Both the position numbers and the translations under genes were made by a program. From contig NZ_JBDKWZ010000001.1 in the NCBI RefSeq assembly GCF_039710355.1, positions 248,001 through 312,000 of the forward strand: 64,000 nt of DNA, given 5' to 3'. Below, one piece after another: positions 49,369 to 58,584 of this stretch (position 1 is the stretch's first letter; each line of letters starts with the position of its first letter). The stretch comes from Rapidithrix thailandica (GTDB lineage Bacteria; Bacteroidota; Bacteroidia; Cytophagales; Flammeovirgaceae). The notes beneath the pieces were generated by a model that searched no databases, was not told where the DNA came from, and was given only the letters and a program-made list of their open reading frames with translations.

Positions 49369-50364
49369 CTATTCTTCCTCTGTCAGGGATTTCCAGATCA
49401 GGTCTTTCAATTCTTGCAAGCCTTGTTGCACGATGGAAGAGATAAAAACATAAGGCAAATCAGGTAGTTCTTTGCTGATTTCCTCTTTTAATTCCTCATC
49501 CAACAGGTCGGATTTGGTGATGGCCAACAGGCGGTTTTTGTCGAGTAGTTCGGGGTTGTATTTTTTTAATTCGTTGACCAGTACTTGATAGTCCTTTTGA
49601 ATGTCCATACTGTCGGCAGGAATCATGAACAACAAGACCGAATTACGTTCGATATGCCGCAAGAAGCGAGTGCCGAGGCCCTTTCCTTCTGCCGCCCCTT
49701 CGATAATCCCCGGAATATCGGCCATGACAAAAGAGCGATCGTTCCGGTAACTGACTACACCCAGGTTGGGGACTAGAGTAGTAAAAGCATAGTCTGCAAT
49801 TTTAGGCCGGGCGGCTGATACTACGGAAAGCAAGGTGGATTTTCCTGCATTGGGAAAGCCGACCAAGCCTACATCAGCCAACAACTTCAACTCCATGGTA
49901 ACCCATCCTTCTTGCCCGGGTGTGCCTGGTTGGGCATAACGGGGTGCCTGGTTGGTGGGGGTTTTGAAATGCACATTGCCCAGTCCTCCTTTTCCTCCGG
50001 GGAAAAGCGTTTTCTCTTCTCCTTCTTCGGTGATTTCCAAAAGAACTTTATCGGTTTCACTATCTTTTACAACCGTGCCCAAAGGTACTTCCAACGTAAT
50101 GTCTTCTCCTTGTGCTCCGGTTTTACCAGCCCCCATACCGGCCGTACCGTTAGAAGCATGGATATGTTTGCGGTATTTTAAGTGTAAAAGTGTCCACAAA
50201 TTTTTGTTTCCTTTGAGGATAATATGTCCACCGCGACCACCATCCCCTCCGTCCGGGCCTCCTTTGGGTACAAATTTTTCTCTTCGGAAGTGTACTGAAC
50301 CCGCCCCACCATTTCCTGAGCGGCAAAATACCTTTACATGATCTATAAAATTGGAAGATGCCAT
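49369..50364 (-). CDS. obgE: Obg-type GTPase
   Basis: 331 residues. The Gly-rich Obg domain (CRSGNGGAGSVHFRREKFVP, then GGPDGGDGGRGG) covers 1-158, and the G domain follows with GFPNAGKST, the switch-I TTLVPNLGVV, DIPGIIEGAAEGKG and the NKxD equivalent ITKSDLLD. It is an essential GTPase acting in ribosome large-subunit assembly and stress control. It lacks a long C-terminal extension, as usual in Bacteroidota. Confidence 0.97.
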   Translation of the reverse strand: MASSNFIDHVKVFCRSGNGGAGSVHFRREKFVPKGGPDGGDGGRGGHIILKGNKNLWTLLHLKYRKHIHASNGTAGMGAGKTGAQGEDITLEVPLGTVVKDSETDKVLLEITEEGEEKTLFPGGKGGLGNVHFKTPTNQAPRYAQPGTPGQEGWVTMELKLLADVGLVGFPNAGKSTLLSVVSAARPKIADYAFTTLVPNLGVVSYRNDRSFVMADIPGIIEGAAEGKGLGTRFLRHIERNSVLLFMIPADSMDIQKDYQVLVNELKKYNPELLDKNRLLAITKSDLLDEELKEEISKELPDLPYVFISSIVQQGLQELKDLIWKSLTEEE

Positions 50365-50592
50365 AACTGCAATTTGATAAAATATTGAAATAACTACTAT
50401 TCTGCGCTTAGCCGGATAACACCACTTCAGTATTTTTTTGCCGTAATCCGCATTATCCTGTTCATTACAACCCGTAATTTAATAACTTTAGCCTTCAGGA
50501 AATGAAACGTTGCAAGCGAAGCGCAAATGCAAAACTAACGAAACCAAGGGAATTCCTCTTTACTTCCGTCACGAATCCAAAACGGTTAATGC

Positions 50593-51363
50593 ATGATGAC
50601 ACCTACAACCCAACTGCAATTACAACTAAGACAAAGACCTCATAAGCAACGAACGGTGATGTTTCAAGAGTGGAAAAAGCTTTTGTTTTTACATTGGAGA
50701 GTCCCTGCTGACCAAATTCAAAAAACCTTACCACCCGGTTTGACGGTGGATACCTATCAGGGGGAAGCCTTTGTGGGTGTGGTACCTTTTTATATGCAGA
50801 ACATCCGGCCGGTATATTGTCCGGCTGTACCGGGTATCTCGAATTTTTTAGAAACCAATGTCCGCACATATGTATATGATGAAAACGGGGTGCCGGGAGT
50901 ATGGTTTTACTCCTTGGATGCCAACCAATGGCTGGCCTGTTGGCTAGGCAAAAACTGGTTTCAGTTGCCTTACCGGTATAAAAAAATGCAAGCCCAGTTG
51001 CGTCCTCCCTTACAAAGCGGCTTTTCGGACAAAGTACATTATCAACTGCATCATTCTTCTGAAAAAACAACCCGTATTATTTATCAGGGCAAGGGAAATG
51101 CATACTCAGCCGAACCGGGTACCCTAGAGTTCTTTTTGGTGGAGCGATACGCACTTTATGCTTATGCCAAAAGAAGTGATAAGTTATATCGGGGTAGGGT
51201 ATATCATCCGCCTTATCAGATAGCGCCAGTGGCCGTGGAATCCTATGAGGGGTTAGGCTATTTGAGCAACTTTGAGCAAGTATTGACTCCTCCCGAGCAC
51301 CAACTGTATTCACAGGGAGTAAAAGTAGATGTTTATGGTTTAGAAGAGGTATGGAACCCTTAG
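50593..51363 (+). CDS. DUF2071 family protein (YqjF-like)
   Basis: 256 residues. The family features are visible: FQEWKKLLFLHWRVPADQIQ, LPPGLTVDTYQGEAFVGVVP and NVRTYVYDENGVPGVWFYSL. DUF2071 (COG3361) proteins are cytoplasmic beta-rich proteins without known activity. Two start codons (MM) are adjacent. The last four bases overlap the end of the small coiled-coil gene on the other strand. A consensus promoter was not found. Confidence 0.88.
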   Translation: MMTPTTQLQLQLRQRPHKQRTVMFQEWKKLLFLHWRVPADQIQKTLPPGLTVDTYQGEAFVGVVPFYMQNIRPVYCPAVPGISNFLETNVRTYVYDENGVPGVWFYSLDANQWLACWLGKNWFQLPYRYKKMQAQLRPPLQSGFSDKVHYQLHHSSEKTTRIIYQGKGNAYSAEPGTLEFFLVERYALYAYAKRSDKLYRGRVYHPPYQIAPVAVESYEGLGYLSNFEQVLTPPEHQLYSQGVKVDVYGLEEVWNP

Positions 51364-51641
51364 ATATCTTTGTCTTTTTCTTCTTCCAGTTCCTCGATCC
51401 GGGCCTTCTTTTCTTTGATTTCCGTTATTTTTTTTGCGATGCGCTCTTCGGTCAAGGAAACCTCCGTAGTACCTTCTTCTGACAGCTCAAAGATCAATTT
51501 TCCAATTTGACGGTACAATGAGTTGACATGGCTTTTGAGTTGGCTGATTTCAATTTGCAGCTTTCCTACTTCAATTGCCCGGTTAGTTTTGCCCTTAAGC
51601 ATCTTGTATGTATTGCCGGCTTTATTCCAGAAATTTGCCAT
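51360..51641 (-). CDS. small coiled-coil protein
   Basis: 93 residues; from about residue 20 to the end one long amphipathic helix of coiled-coil type (GKLQIEISQLKSHVNSLYRQ, then ITEIKEKKARIEELEEEK). The layout resembles short proteins that carry an N-terminal coiled coil before a zinc ribbon in other bacteria, but no ribbon is present here. No signal peptide; cytoplasmic. The ~370 bases upstream are shared with the SDR gene. Confidence 0.7.
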   Translation of the reverse strand: MANFWNKAGNTYKMLKGKTNRAIEVGKLQIEISQLKSHVNSLYRQIGKLIFELSEEGTTEVSLTEERIAKKITEIKEKKARIEELEEEKDKDI

Positions 51642-51918
51642 AATCTTATATTTGGTGGTGAATAAGATACTTTTACGTTTTCAGGATGTATACTTTCTCA
51701 AAGTATCTAAACTTATTTACTTCTTGCTAAAGGGATAAGTTTCAATATTAACTTATTTTTAAATTTATTACCTCAAAAATATCCAACCTTACTGTATTCA
51801 GGCGCAGGCTCCACCAGTGGGTTACCTTCTAAGATAAATCCAAAGATTGGAATTTATGGGTAATCATAGGTATAAGGTTTTAAATTTCACAAATCAATAA
51901 CAAACTTACTGCTTTTGG

Positions 51919-51950
51919 TTGACAGATTGGGGAGCAAAATATAGATTTTG
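51919..51950 (+). promoter_or_regulatory. possible promoter of the SDR gene (TTG-N20-TAGATTTTG)
   Basis: TTG (51919-51921), 20-base spacer, then TAGATTTTG, one base longer than TAnnTTTG; 61 bases before the ATG. Nothing else is recognised in the 370-base gap between the coiled-coil and SDR genes. Confidence 0.35.
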
Positions 51951-52011
51951 AAAGGAAACAGTAGGGCAATTTGTTTGTTTGCCCATGCATATTTTAGCAA
52001 AATAGAAAACT

Positions 52012-52809
52012 ATGGATTTAAAAGATAAAGTCATTTGGATTACCGGAGCTTCTTCGGGCATTGGGGAAGCCTTGGCCTACCAACTGGCCAAAGAAGGTTG
52101 TCGTTTGGTACTTTCCTCACGAAACAAAGACACTTTGGAAAAGGTAAGGCAATACTCCGGCATCGCAGAGGAACGGGGAATGGTACTACCATTGGATTTG
52201 GCCGCTTCTGAAAACTTTCCGGAGTTGGCCTGGCAGGTGATAAAACGTTTCGGACGGATTGATGTATTGGTCAACAACGGAGGTGTGAGCCAACGGGCAT
52301 TTTTCCGGGAAACGGAAATGGAAGTAGCCCGGCGGATTATGGAAATTAATTTTTTCGGCAATATCGCTCTTACCAAAGCCGTGCTACCTTTTATGGTCAA
52401 ACAAAAAGGGGGAAGTATTGTCGCAGTGACCAGTGTGGTAGGAAAATACGGGACTCCCAAAAGAAGTATTTATTCGGCTTCCAAGCATGCTTTGCACGGC
52501 TTTTACGATGCTTTGAGGGCCGAACACTGGAATGACCACTTGCATGTTTTGTTGGTGGGACCAGGTTACATCAAAACAAGCCTTTCTTACAATGCCTTGA
52601 AAGGTGACGGTAGTGAACAAGGAACCCTGGATACCGGGCAGAAGAACGGCATGTCACCGGAAGAATGTGCCCGGAAAATGATCCATGCCTTGAAAAAGAA
52701 AAAGAGGGAAATTTATCCCGGAGGCTTGAAAGAAAGGGCCGGAGTATACCTGAAGCGTTTTTTACCCGGTTTATTTTCCAAGATTGTCCGCAAAGTAAAT
52801 GTGACCTGA
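52012..52809 (+). CDS. short-chain dehydrogenase/reductase (SDR)
   Basis: 265 residues, classical SDR. The NAD(P)-binding motif TGASSGIGEALA is at 12-23, NNGG at about 88-91, the catalytic Ser in VTSVVG and the YxxxK motif YSASKHA at about 157. The best match by overall layout is the DHRS7-like subgroup with a basic C-terminal end (LKRFLPGLFSKIVRKV). It reduces or oxidises an unknown alcohol/carbonyl substrate. No neighbour indicates a pathway. Confidence 0.9.
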   Translation: MDLKDKVIWITGASSGIGEALAYQLAKEGCRLVLSSRNKDTLEKVRQYSGIAEERGMVLPLDLAASENFPELAWQVIKRFGRIDVLVNNGGVSQRAFFRETEMEVARRIMEINFFGNIALTKAVLPFMVKQKGGSIVAVTSVVGKYGTPKRSIYSASKHALHGFYDALRAEHWNDHLHVLLVGPGYIKTSLSYNALKGDGSEQGTLDTGQKNGMSPEECARKMIHALKKKKREIYPGGLKERAGVYLKRFLPGLFSKIVRKVNVT

Positions 52810-52885
52810 AAGGATGTGCCCGGTAATCCTCGTATTTTTATTTTCTTATACGATTGTCATGTATTTGACAGATAATGAGAAAACT

Positions 52886-52915
52886 GTGTTTTACATTCAA
52901 CAAAAAGTAAAACAC
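52886..52915. promoter_or_regulatory. 9-bp perfect inverted repeat just before a start codon
   Basis: GTGTTTTAC (52886-52894) and GTAAAACAC (52907-52915) are perfect reverse complements, 12-nt spacer, ending eight bases before the ATG at 52924. It could be an operator, an mRNA hairpin over the start, or the SDR terminator; there is no T run. Confidence 0.4.
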
Positions 52916-52923
52916 ACCCCTTT

Positions 52924-53589
52924 ATGGCATCATTAGCATTGCTGCAACTGGAACTGCCCGGTTGGGAAAAAACGTGGGAGTCATCCTTGCAACACCAGAT
53001 GATTTATGAAAATAAGCTGGATTTTCTTTCGCTCTCTTTTTTGAACGGACCGCCGGATATACCGGTAAGTATCAATCAACCCGGTAAACTGGTCGATCAT
53101 TGCCGGAAGATTACTACCTGGCAAAAGGGAGCATTGATTTTAGTAAAGGTGGATGTTTTGCAGGAAGTACCCTTCTTGGAAACGATTTATAAACTTCCGC
53201 TGGAAAACCAAGGGCCGGATTACTATGGCTGTTTGCGTTTTTTATTTCAGGACTTTAGCTTTGAAATTTTGTTGAAAAGCCTGAGTCAGGAAGGTTGGGA
53301 GCAAAGAGAAAGATGTATTAAAAAGCAACTAATGGAACAATCCGGCCACAAGGCCCGGAAAAGATTAATGGAACATTGGTCACACGACCCTTATGACTTG
53401 CACATAACCCAAGGTTTTTTGTTTAATCACTCGGAAAGAGAAGCCTTTGATAAGGCTTTTCCCGAGCATGCGTTGAGCCGTTTGCGTTTGCACCTGCAAA
53501 TGCTTAAAAAGCACCTTTGGCTGGCTCCTCAACTTAGCGAGTATCCTATATTTTCCGGGGACTACCAACAGGATAGTTCTCGCCAATAG
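52924..53589 (+). CDS. conserved-looking protein of unknown function
   Basis: 221 residues, no signal peptide, no transmembrane segment. Predicted mixed alpha/beta with several aromatic and basic residues (for example YYGCLRFLFQDFSFEILLKS and HITQGFLFNHSEREAFDK). Codon use and composition look like those of the neighbours. A perfect inverted repeat lies right before the start. It converges with apt, 29 bases apart. I do not recognise a family. Confidence 0.65.
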   Translation: MASLALLQLELPGWEKTWESSLQHQMIYENKLDFLSLSFLNGPPDIPVSINQPGKLVDHCRKITTWQKGALILVKVDVLQEVPFLETIYKLPLENQGPDYYGCLRFLFQDFSFEILLKSLSQEGWEQRERCIKKQLMEQSGHKARKRLMEHWSHDPYDLHITQGFLFNHSEREAFDKAFPEHALSRLRLHLQMLKKHLWLAPQLSEYPIFSGDYQQDSSRQ

Positions 53590-53618
53590 GGATGAAAGCA
53601 GGTCGTACACGATTGTTT

Positions 53619-54149
53619 TTATTCTTTGTCGTAGCGGATCAATGTACGAAGGTCATAGCCCTCAAATTTTTCCCGGGCATTTAAGAAAGCCAATTCGATG
53701 ATAAAGCTAATTTGCACAATTTCACCGCCGGCCTTTTCAATCAAATCACAGGCGGCCCGGGCTGTTCCTCCGGTAGCGAGTAAGTCATCGTGTAAGAGTA
53801 TTTTATCTCCGGGAGCAATGGCATCCTTATGGACTTCAATAGTATCAGAGCCGTATTCCAGGGCATAGGTTTGGTGTACGGTTTCGGCAGGCAGCTTTCC
53901 TGTTTTCCGGATAGGGACAAAGCCCGCTTGCAATTTCATCGCCAACAAAGGTCCGTAGAAAAAACCCCGCGACTCAATCCCCACCACTTTGTCAATCGGT
54001 ATTTCTTTGGCAAAATCATATAAGGCATTTCCCGTTTGCAATAATCCCTTAGGATCTTTTAAAAGAGTTGTGATATCTTTAAAATCAATTCCGTCTTTGG
54101 GAAAGTTTTTGATACTCCGGATATATTTTTCCAATTCCTGATTCATCAT
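53619..54149 (-). CDS. apt: adenine phosphoribosyltransferase
   Basis: 176 residues, standard length. It makes AMP from adenine and phosphoribosyl pyrophosphate in purine salvage. The family start SIKNFPKDGIDFKDITTLL, the loop VVGIESRGFFYGPLLA and the PRPP-binding motif ILLHDDLLATGGTARA are visible. Two adjacent ATGs are possible starts. Cytoplasmic. It converges with the unknown-function gene without a clear hairpin. Confidence 0.97.
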   Translation of the reverse strand: MMNQELEKYIRSIKNFPKDGIDFKDITTLLKDPKGLLQTGNALYDFAKEIPIDKVVGIESRGFFYGPLLAMKLQAGFVPIRKTGKLPAETVHQTYALEYGSDTIEVHKDAIAPGDKILLHDDLLATGGTARAACDLIEKAGGEIVQISFIIELAFLNAREKFEGYDLRTLIRYDKE

Positions 54150-54238
54150 GTCGAATTTGCGTTTTTAACTTCAGAATCCTGAAAGTTATTTTAAAAATTT
54201 ACCGTTTCCAATCCAATAGATAAAAGCTGCTCAGGTGC

Positions 54239-56866
54239 TTAGTCCAAACAAACAATCTTTTCATAATCTTCCTCTTTAAGCACTTGTTCTTTGATAATTT
54301 TCCCTTCTTGGTTGATATAGAGTACTATGAACAGACCGGCTTGCGATACGGACTTCTCGACAAAATACACAGGTTCTTCAGGGGTGCCCAAATTGAGAAT
54401 ATCGGAATACTCTTCTTGTATAATGCGCCCGTATCGATTACTCAGTACACCATAGCCTGTACTGCGGTAGGTCAAAATCACTACTTCATGAGCATCGTTG
54501 CGCAGGTATTCAAAGGAGTCAAAGGTTTCCGGAAGGAAATAGTTGCGCTGGAAGTTATACAGTTTCCACTTGGCTTGTTGTTGTACCAACATGACCGAAT
54601 CGCTCCAATAATGAATCGCATCAAATTGAAACGGTGTGATCGTTTCGTTGGCGAGATTGATCAAACCAAAATTCCCTTTTTTGGCAATCAATAGGGTGTC
54701 TGACGAATTGTAGCGTTTGAGCAAGGCATCGTACCCCGGATTGATCAACTGGTTGAACCGGGCATTGTAAAGACCAAATTTTTTATTTTGAAAGATCGCG
54801 TAAAAATGTTCTTCGTAAGGCATGACACCTTGGTATCTAGGGGCAATCATGGTTTTTCCCCGCAAACTGACCAAGCCTTTCTTTCCCCACTGGTCCACCA
54901 ACAAGGTCGAATCCGTGATAAAGGACATCTCATTGTATTTATTCTGGATCAACACATTTCCTTTTCCTGTCAACAGACCTTCTTTCCGGCTTTTGTCTCT
55001 GGCAATGATAAAGGGAACCGTATCCGTTTTGTTTTCATAATGAAAAGTAGACACTTGCACGGTGAGTTTGGAATACTTGGACAGGTCCGTCAGGTTTTCC
55101 TGATAGAAGTAACCGAATTTTTTGTGATCCCTTTCCAACAAAATACCATCATCTCCGATGAAATACAAAGTGTCGTAAAGAGGTTGGATAATCATTTGTC
55201 CTTTTTGATCAATCACTCCCCATTTATCTTCCGGTTTCACCCCAAACACTTTTTCGGAGGGTAATACATCTTTATAGTGTAACGGGGAGATCAAAAGTCC
55301 TTTTTTATTGTACAAAACCTGTCCGGCCTGATAATGTACCAGCCATCCGGCTGTGATTTCCTCCACTGCCAGGGCTTCCGTAGGAACTATTGTACGGCCT
55401 TCTACACTTTGAATCCCGTATTGATCTCCTTTTTGTACTTGTAAAAAATTCTCGTGTGTAAGTTCATAGCCGTCCAGTCCAAAGACCGGATCTTTTACTT
55501 TGCGCTGCAGTAAATCATGAATAGGTGCAATCGCAATTTTACCCGCTTTGTAGAGGGCGGCCACCTGATCGTTGAGCACTTCGATGCGGTCGTATTGAAA
55601 AGGCAGCACCAGGCTATCATAATAGCTTACCAGCCCCCATTTATCGTTTTGCTTTGCCTTGACCAAGTACGAACCGGCCGGCTCCAATGCTTGATAATGA
55701 GGTTCGATTAAGGAAAAACCGGCTTTATGGTACAAACCTATACCTTCTTTTTGTTGAATTTTGAGTGCTCCCGGGGCAAAAAATTCTACATGTTGGTACA
55801 GGCAATCGGCAATTTTCCGCCCTGCTTTGTCTACGGCTCCGAAGAGCGTGAGCTTTTCGGTAATGATAAAATCCTGGTCTACGTATTCACATAAATGATC
55901 TTCCTGAATACCCGATAAGTAGGGTTCGATTTGCTCCTTTCCCTGACTGTCTATAAAGCCTATTTTCCCCTCTTTTACAAAAGGAAACAATTTAGTATGT
56001 TGAAGGGTCAGGTGACGGTTGAGAAAATCCTTGTCCGGAAAATCGGGGTATTGGTATTGAAAGCTTATTTTATCCGGGCTCAGAAACCAGAGCCACTTCC
56101 AGGCGCGTTCAGCATAAATATTTTCCGGATAGCGTTTGACGAATTCTTGATAGCGATGCAACTGATGTTGGTCTACAAAAAGGAAATACAATTTTTTTTC
56201 GGCTTCTTGCCGGTAAGGGTTGTTCGGATACGATTGTATAAATTTTTCCAGTTTTGCAATGCTTACAGGATTGGTTTTCGCCCGGTAAAGCAATAAGTCG
56301 TAACGGGCTTGTGCTTTTTCTGCTTGTGCGGCCTGAGGATAAGCATCCAAAAACTTGCGATAACTTTCGTAGCTGTCTTCTTGTTTGGCCTGGGAATAGG
56401 CTAAGCTATCCCGTTGGGTAATGGCCTGGTCAAACTGAATTGCAGTTGGGTAGAGGTCAATAAAGAGTTGATAGGCAGCGAGGCTGTGTACACTGTCCGC
56501 ATGATGAAAGGCCAGTTGCTCGAGTTTTTCTTTGTGTTGGGTAAGTACCTGATGGGTTAACCCGTCTTTTTCTAATTTTTCTTGTTCTTTCGGATCGATG
56601 TTCCGAAAAGACTCGATGGCGGCCAAGGCATAGGTATAGGCTGATTCCGATTGATAGTGGGTTTGATTCGCCGTATCTGCATAATACAAAGAAGAAATGT
56701 ATAAAGCCACTACATTGAAAGAGTCTTTTTCCAGCGTTTTGTCAAGTTTGCTTTTTACCTTTTCGAAATTATGCTCATGGAGTTTTTTTATGAGCGACTT
56801 CGCGTTTTGGGCATTTGCGGCAAAGGTGACAAAAAATAACACAAGGAGTAAAAAATGACGTGCCAT
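54239..56866 (-). CDS. secreted protein with N-terminal TPR-like part and WG repeats
   Basis: 875 residues from MARHFLLLVLFF; an ATG three codons upstream also exists. A signal peptide ends in ANAQ. Residues ~20-280 are helical, TPR-like (AYQLFIDLYPTAIQFDQAI, YRQEAEKKLYFLFVD). From ~300 to the end WG-type beta repeats follow (KEGKIGFIDSQGKEQIEPYL, DKWGLVSYYDSLVLPF, DKWGVIDQKGQMIIQPLYDT, KKGLVSLRGKTMIAPRYQG). WG proteins are exported proteins of unknown role, numerous in Bacteroidota. A perfect 15-bp palindrome lies just upstream of its -7 element. Confidence 0.88.
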   Translation of the reverse strand: MARHFLLLVLFFVTFAANAQNAKSLIKKLHEHNFEKVKSKLDKTLEKDSFNVVALYISSLYYADTANQTHYQSESAYTYALAAIESFRNIDPKEQEKLEKDGLTHQVLTQHKEKLEQLAFHHADSVHSLAAYQLFIDLYPTAIQFDQAITQRDSLAYSQAKQEDSYESYRKFLDAYPQAAQAEKAQARYDLLLYRAKTNPVSIAKLEKFIQSYPNNPYRQEAEKKLYFLFVDQHQLHRYQEFVKRYPENIYAERAWKWLWFLSPDKISFQYQYPDFPDKDFLNRHLTLQHTKLFPFVKEGKIGFIDSQGKEQIEPYLSGIQEDHLCEYVDQDFIITEKLTLFGAVDKAGRKIADCLYQHVEFFAPGALKIQQKEGIGLYHKAGFSLIEPHYQALEPAGSYLVKAKQNDKWGLVSYYDSLVLPFQYDRIEVLNDQVAALYKAGKIAIAPIHDLLQRKVKDPVFGLDGYELTHENFLQVQKGDQYGIQSVEGRTIVPTEALAVEEITAGWLVHYQAGQVLYNKKGLLISPLHYKDVLPSEKVFGVKPEDKWGVIDQKGQMIIQPLYDTLYFIGDDGILLERDHKKFGYFYQENLTDLSKYSKLTVQVSTFHYENKTDTVPFIIARDKSRKEGLLTGKGNVLIQNKYNEMSFITDSTLLVDQWGKKGLVSLRGKTMIAPRYQGVMPYEEHFYAIFQNKKFGLYNARFNQLINPGYDALLKRYNSSDTLLIAKKGNFGLINLANETITPFQFDAIHYWSDSVMLVQQQAKWKLYNFQRNYFLPETFDSFEYLRNDAHEVVILTYRSTGYGVLSNRYGRIIQEEYSDILNLGTPEEPVYFVEKSVSQAGLFIVLYINQEGKIIKEQVLKEEDYEKIVCLD

Positions 56867-56897
56867 GCAGTTCACAGTGTTCAGAATTTGAGTTTTA

Positions 56898-56905
56898 CAA
56901 AATTA
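56898..56905 (-). promoter_or_regulatory. -7 element (TAATTTTG) of the WG-repeat gene
   Basis: TAATTTTG on the minus strand matches TAnnTTTG, 31 bases before the chosen ATG. No TTG is seen at the usual -33 distance, so it may need an activator. Confidence 0.45.
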
Positions 56906-56915
56906 AAATTACACA

Positions 56916-56930
56916 GATTCTGTCAGAATC
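56916..56930. promoter_or_regulatory. 15-bp perfect palindrome in the WG-gene promoter
   Basis: GATTCTG-T-CAGAATC, two perfect 7-bp arms around one base, starting 11 bases upstream of the -7 box, i.e. in the spacer/-33 area. This is the expected place for a repressor or activator site. Confidence 0.5.
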
Positions 56931-57170
56931 CAGACAGGTAGTGGTAAGGTTCAGGAAACTGAAAAATAAAACCACAAATAATACAATTTTTATATTCCTT
57001 CCCAAACCTATTGGGGCTAAGTTATCAGCTATTTTAAAAATTGTATGGTAAAGCTTTTAGTTGAAACTCGTGATGCTTTTTTTCTTGCCGGGTTGATACG
57101 CGCTATAAAGTAGGCAATAAGTGTATCTTTATCTTTTCAAAGAGTTTTTTCAATCTTTCTCTCAGATTAT

Positions 57171-57211
57171 TATAACTTCGGAAAAAAAATGAATTAACGC
57201 CAAAAGTTATA
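57171..57211. repeat. 8-bp inverted repeat before the LolC/E-like gene
   Basis: TATAACTT (57171-57178) and AAGTTATA (57204-57211) are reverse complements 25 bases apart; the second ends one base before the ATG. The other ~290 bases between the divergent genes show the WG-gene promoter only. Confidence 0.35.
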
Positions 57212-57212
57212 G

Positions 57213-58583
57213 ATGTCAGGCCAACGTACCACATTTTTTATTGCCCGGAGATATTTTGTGTCGCAGCGCAACACAGAGAGGAAACATGGGGCCTTCCGCT
57301 CATTTTACGACACGCTGTCAAGTTTGATCGCCTTGTTGTTCACTTGTTTTACCTTTTCCCCACAGAAGATACAAAAGGCCCTTCGAAAAGTTACTGATAA
57401 TTTTGCTCATCAAAATTTCATCCGTATCCTGACGAATATTTCCATGATCGGAGTGGGAACTTTTACGGCGGCCATGGTGATCGTATTGTCCGTATTCAAT
57501 GGTCTGGAAGATCTGACCAAAAGCTTGTACAATACCTATAACCCCGAGTTGAAAATTTCTGCGGTAATGGGCAAATCCTTTTCAAGGGACAGTGTACACC
57601 TGGAAAAAATTAAAACTATTCCCCAAGTACAAGCCATTACCGAAGTGATTGAAGACAATGCTTTGGTCCGGTATAAAGACCAGCAAATTGTGGTCAATGT
57701 AAAAGGCGTCAGTGATAATTTTTTAGAACAATACCGGCTCGATAGTATGATTATCATGGGGGATGCCCGGATAAAAGAGCAAGAGCATAGCCGGGCGGTG
57801 GTCGGGCAAGGGGTGTACTATCAGCTTTCGATTAATTTGGGCGATAAATTAGTACCCTTGAATCTGTGGTACCCGAAACGGGATATGAAAACGCGCCTGA
57901 ACCCGGAAAAAGATTTTAACAGAATGCCGATCCTGCCTGCAGGAGTATTCAGCATAGATCAACAATATGATATGAATAATATCATCGTGCCTATTGATTT
58001 TACTGAGAAATTGCTGAAATATGAAAACCGGCGGACCTCATTAGAAGTGAAAATCCAACCCCAAGCGAACCTTGCTCAGGTGCAGCAAATGATCAAGGAT
58101 ATTTTAGGCGATACGTTTGAAGTGAAAAACCGGGAGGAACAACAAGCTACCATATTGCGAGCCGTAAAAATTGAACGCTTGTTTCTGTTTATTGCCTTTT
58201 TCTTTATTCTGGTGGTGGCCTCGTTTAATGTTTTTTTCTCCTTGGCCATGTTGGCCATCGAAAAGAAAAAAGATATTGCCATATTTACCGCAATGGGTGC
58301 AAACCGAAAATTCATCAAGGAAATCTTTTTGATAGAGGGAAGCATCATCGCTTTTACCGGAGCTGCTGTGGGTTTGTTTATCGGCTTTTTAGTCTGTTAC
58401 ATCCAGCAAGAGTTGGGTATTGTATCCCTGGGAATCACCAGCTCGATTGTGGACGCTTATCCTGTGAAGATCAACCCTTGGGATTTTGTCTTTTCTGCTT
58501 TGGCAATTGTAGTAATTACATTAGGGGCTTCCTATATTCCTGCCCGGAATGCTTCCAAATCGGCCGCCATCCAACATATTTGA
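57213..58583 (+). CDS. LolC/LolE-type ABC permease (FtsX fold)
   Basis: 456 residues with four transmembrane helices: one after ~75 (NISMIGVGTFTAAMVIVLSV) and three in the C-terminal FtsX domain (~330-450, IERLFLFIAFFFILVVASFN, then DIAIFTAMGANRKFI). The large periplasmic part lies between. LolCDE-type systems pull lipoproteins out of the inner membrane for outer-membrane transport. The N-terminus FFIARRYF is typical, but about 45 residues (TERKHGAFRSFYDTLSSLIA and on) stand between it and the first helix, making the protein longer than the usual ~400-415. The ATPase gene is not adjacent. It converges with the DUF1835 gene with one base between. Confidence 0.85.
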   Translation: MSGQRTTFFIARRYFVSQRNTERKHGAFRSFYDTLSSLIALLFTCFTFSPQKIQKALRKVTDNFAHQNFIRILTNISMIGVGTFTAAMVIVLSVFNGLEDLTKSLYNTYNPELKISAVMGKSFSRDSVHLEKIKTIPQVQAITEVIEDNALVRYKDQQIVVNVKGVSDNFLEQYRLDSMIIMGDARIKEQEHSRAVVGQGVYYQLSINLGDKLVPLNLWYPKRDMKTRLNPEKDFNRMPILPAGVFSIDQQYDMNNIIVPIDFTEKLLKYENRRTSLEVKIQPQANLAQVQQMIKDILGDTFEVKNREEQQATILRAVKIERLFLFIAFFFILVVASFNVFFSLAMLAIEKKKDIAIFTAMGANRKFIKEIFLIEGSIIAFTGAAVGLFIGFLVCYIQQELGIVSLGITSSIVDAYPVKINPWDFVFSALAIVVITLGASYIPARNASKSAAIQHI

Positions 58584-58584
58584 T

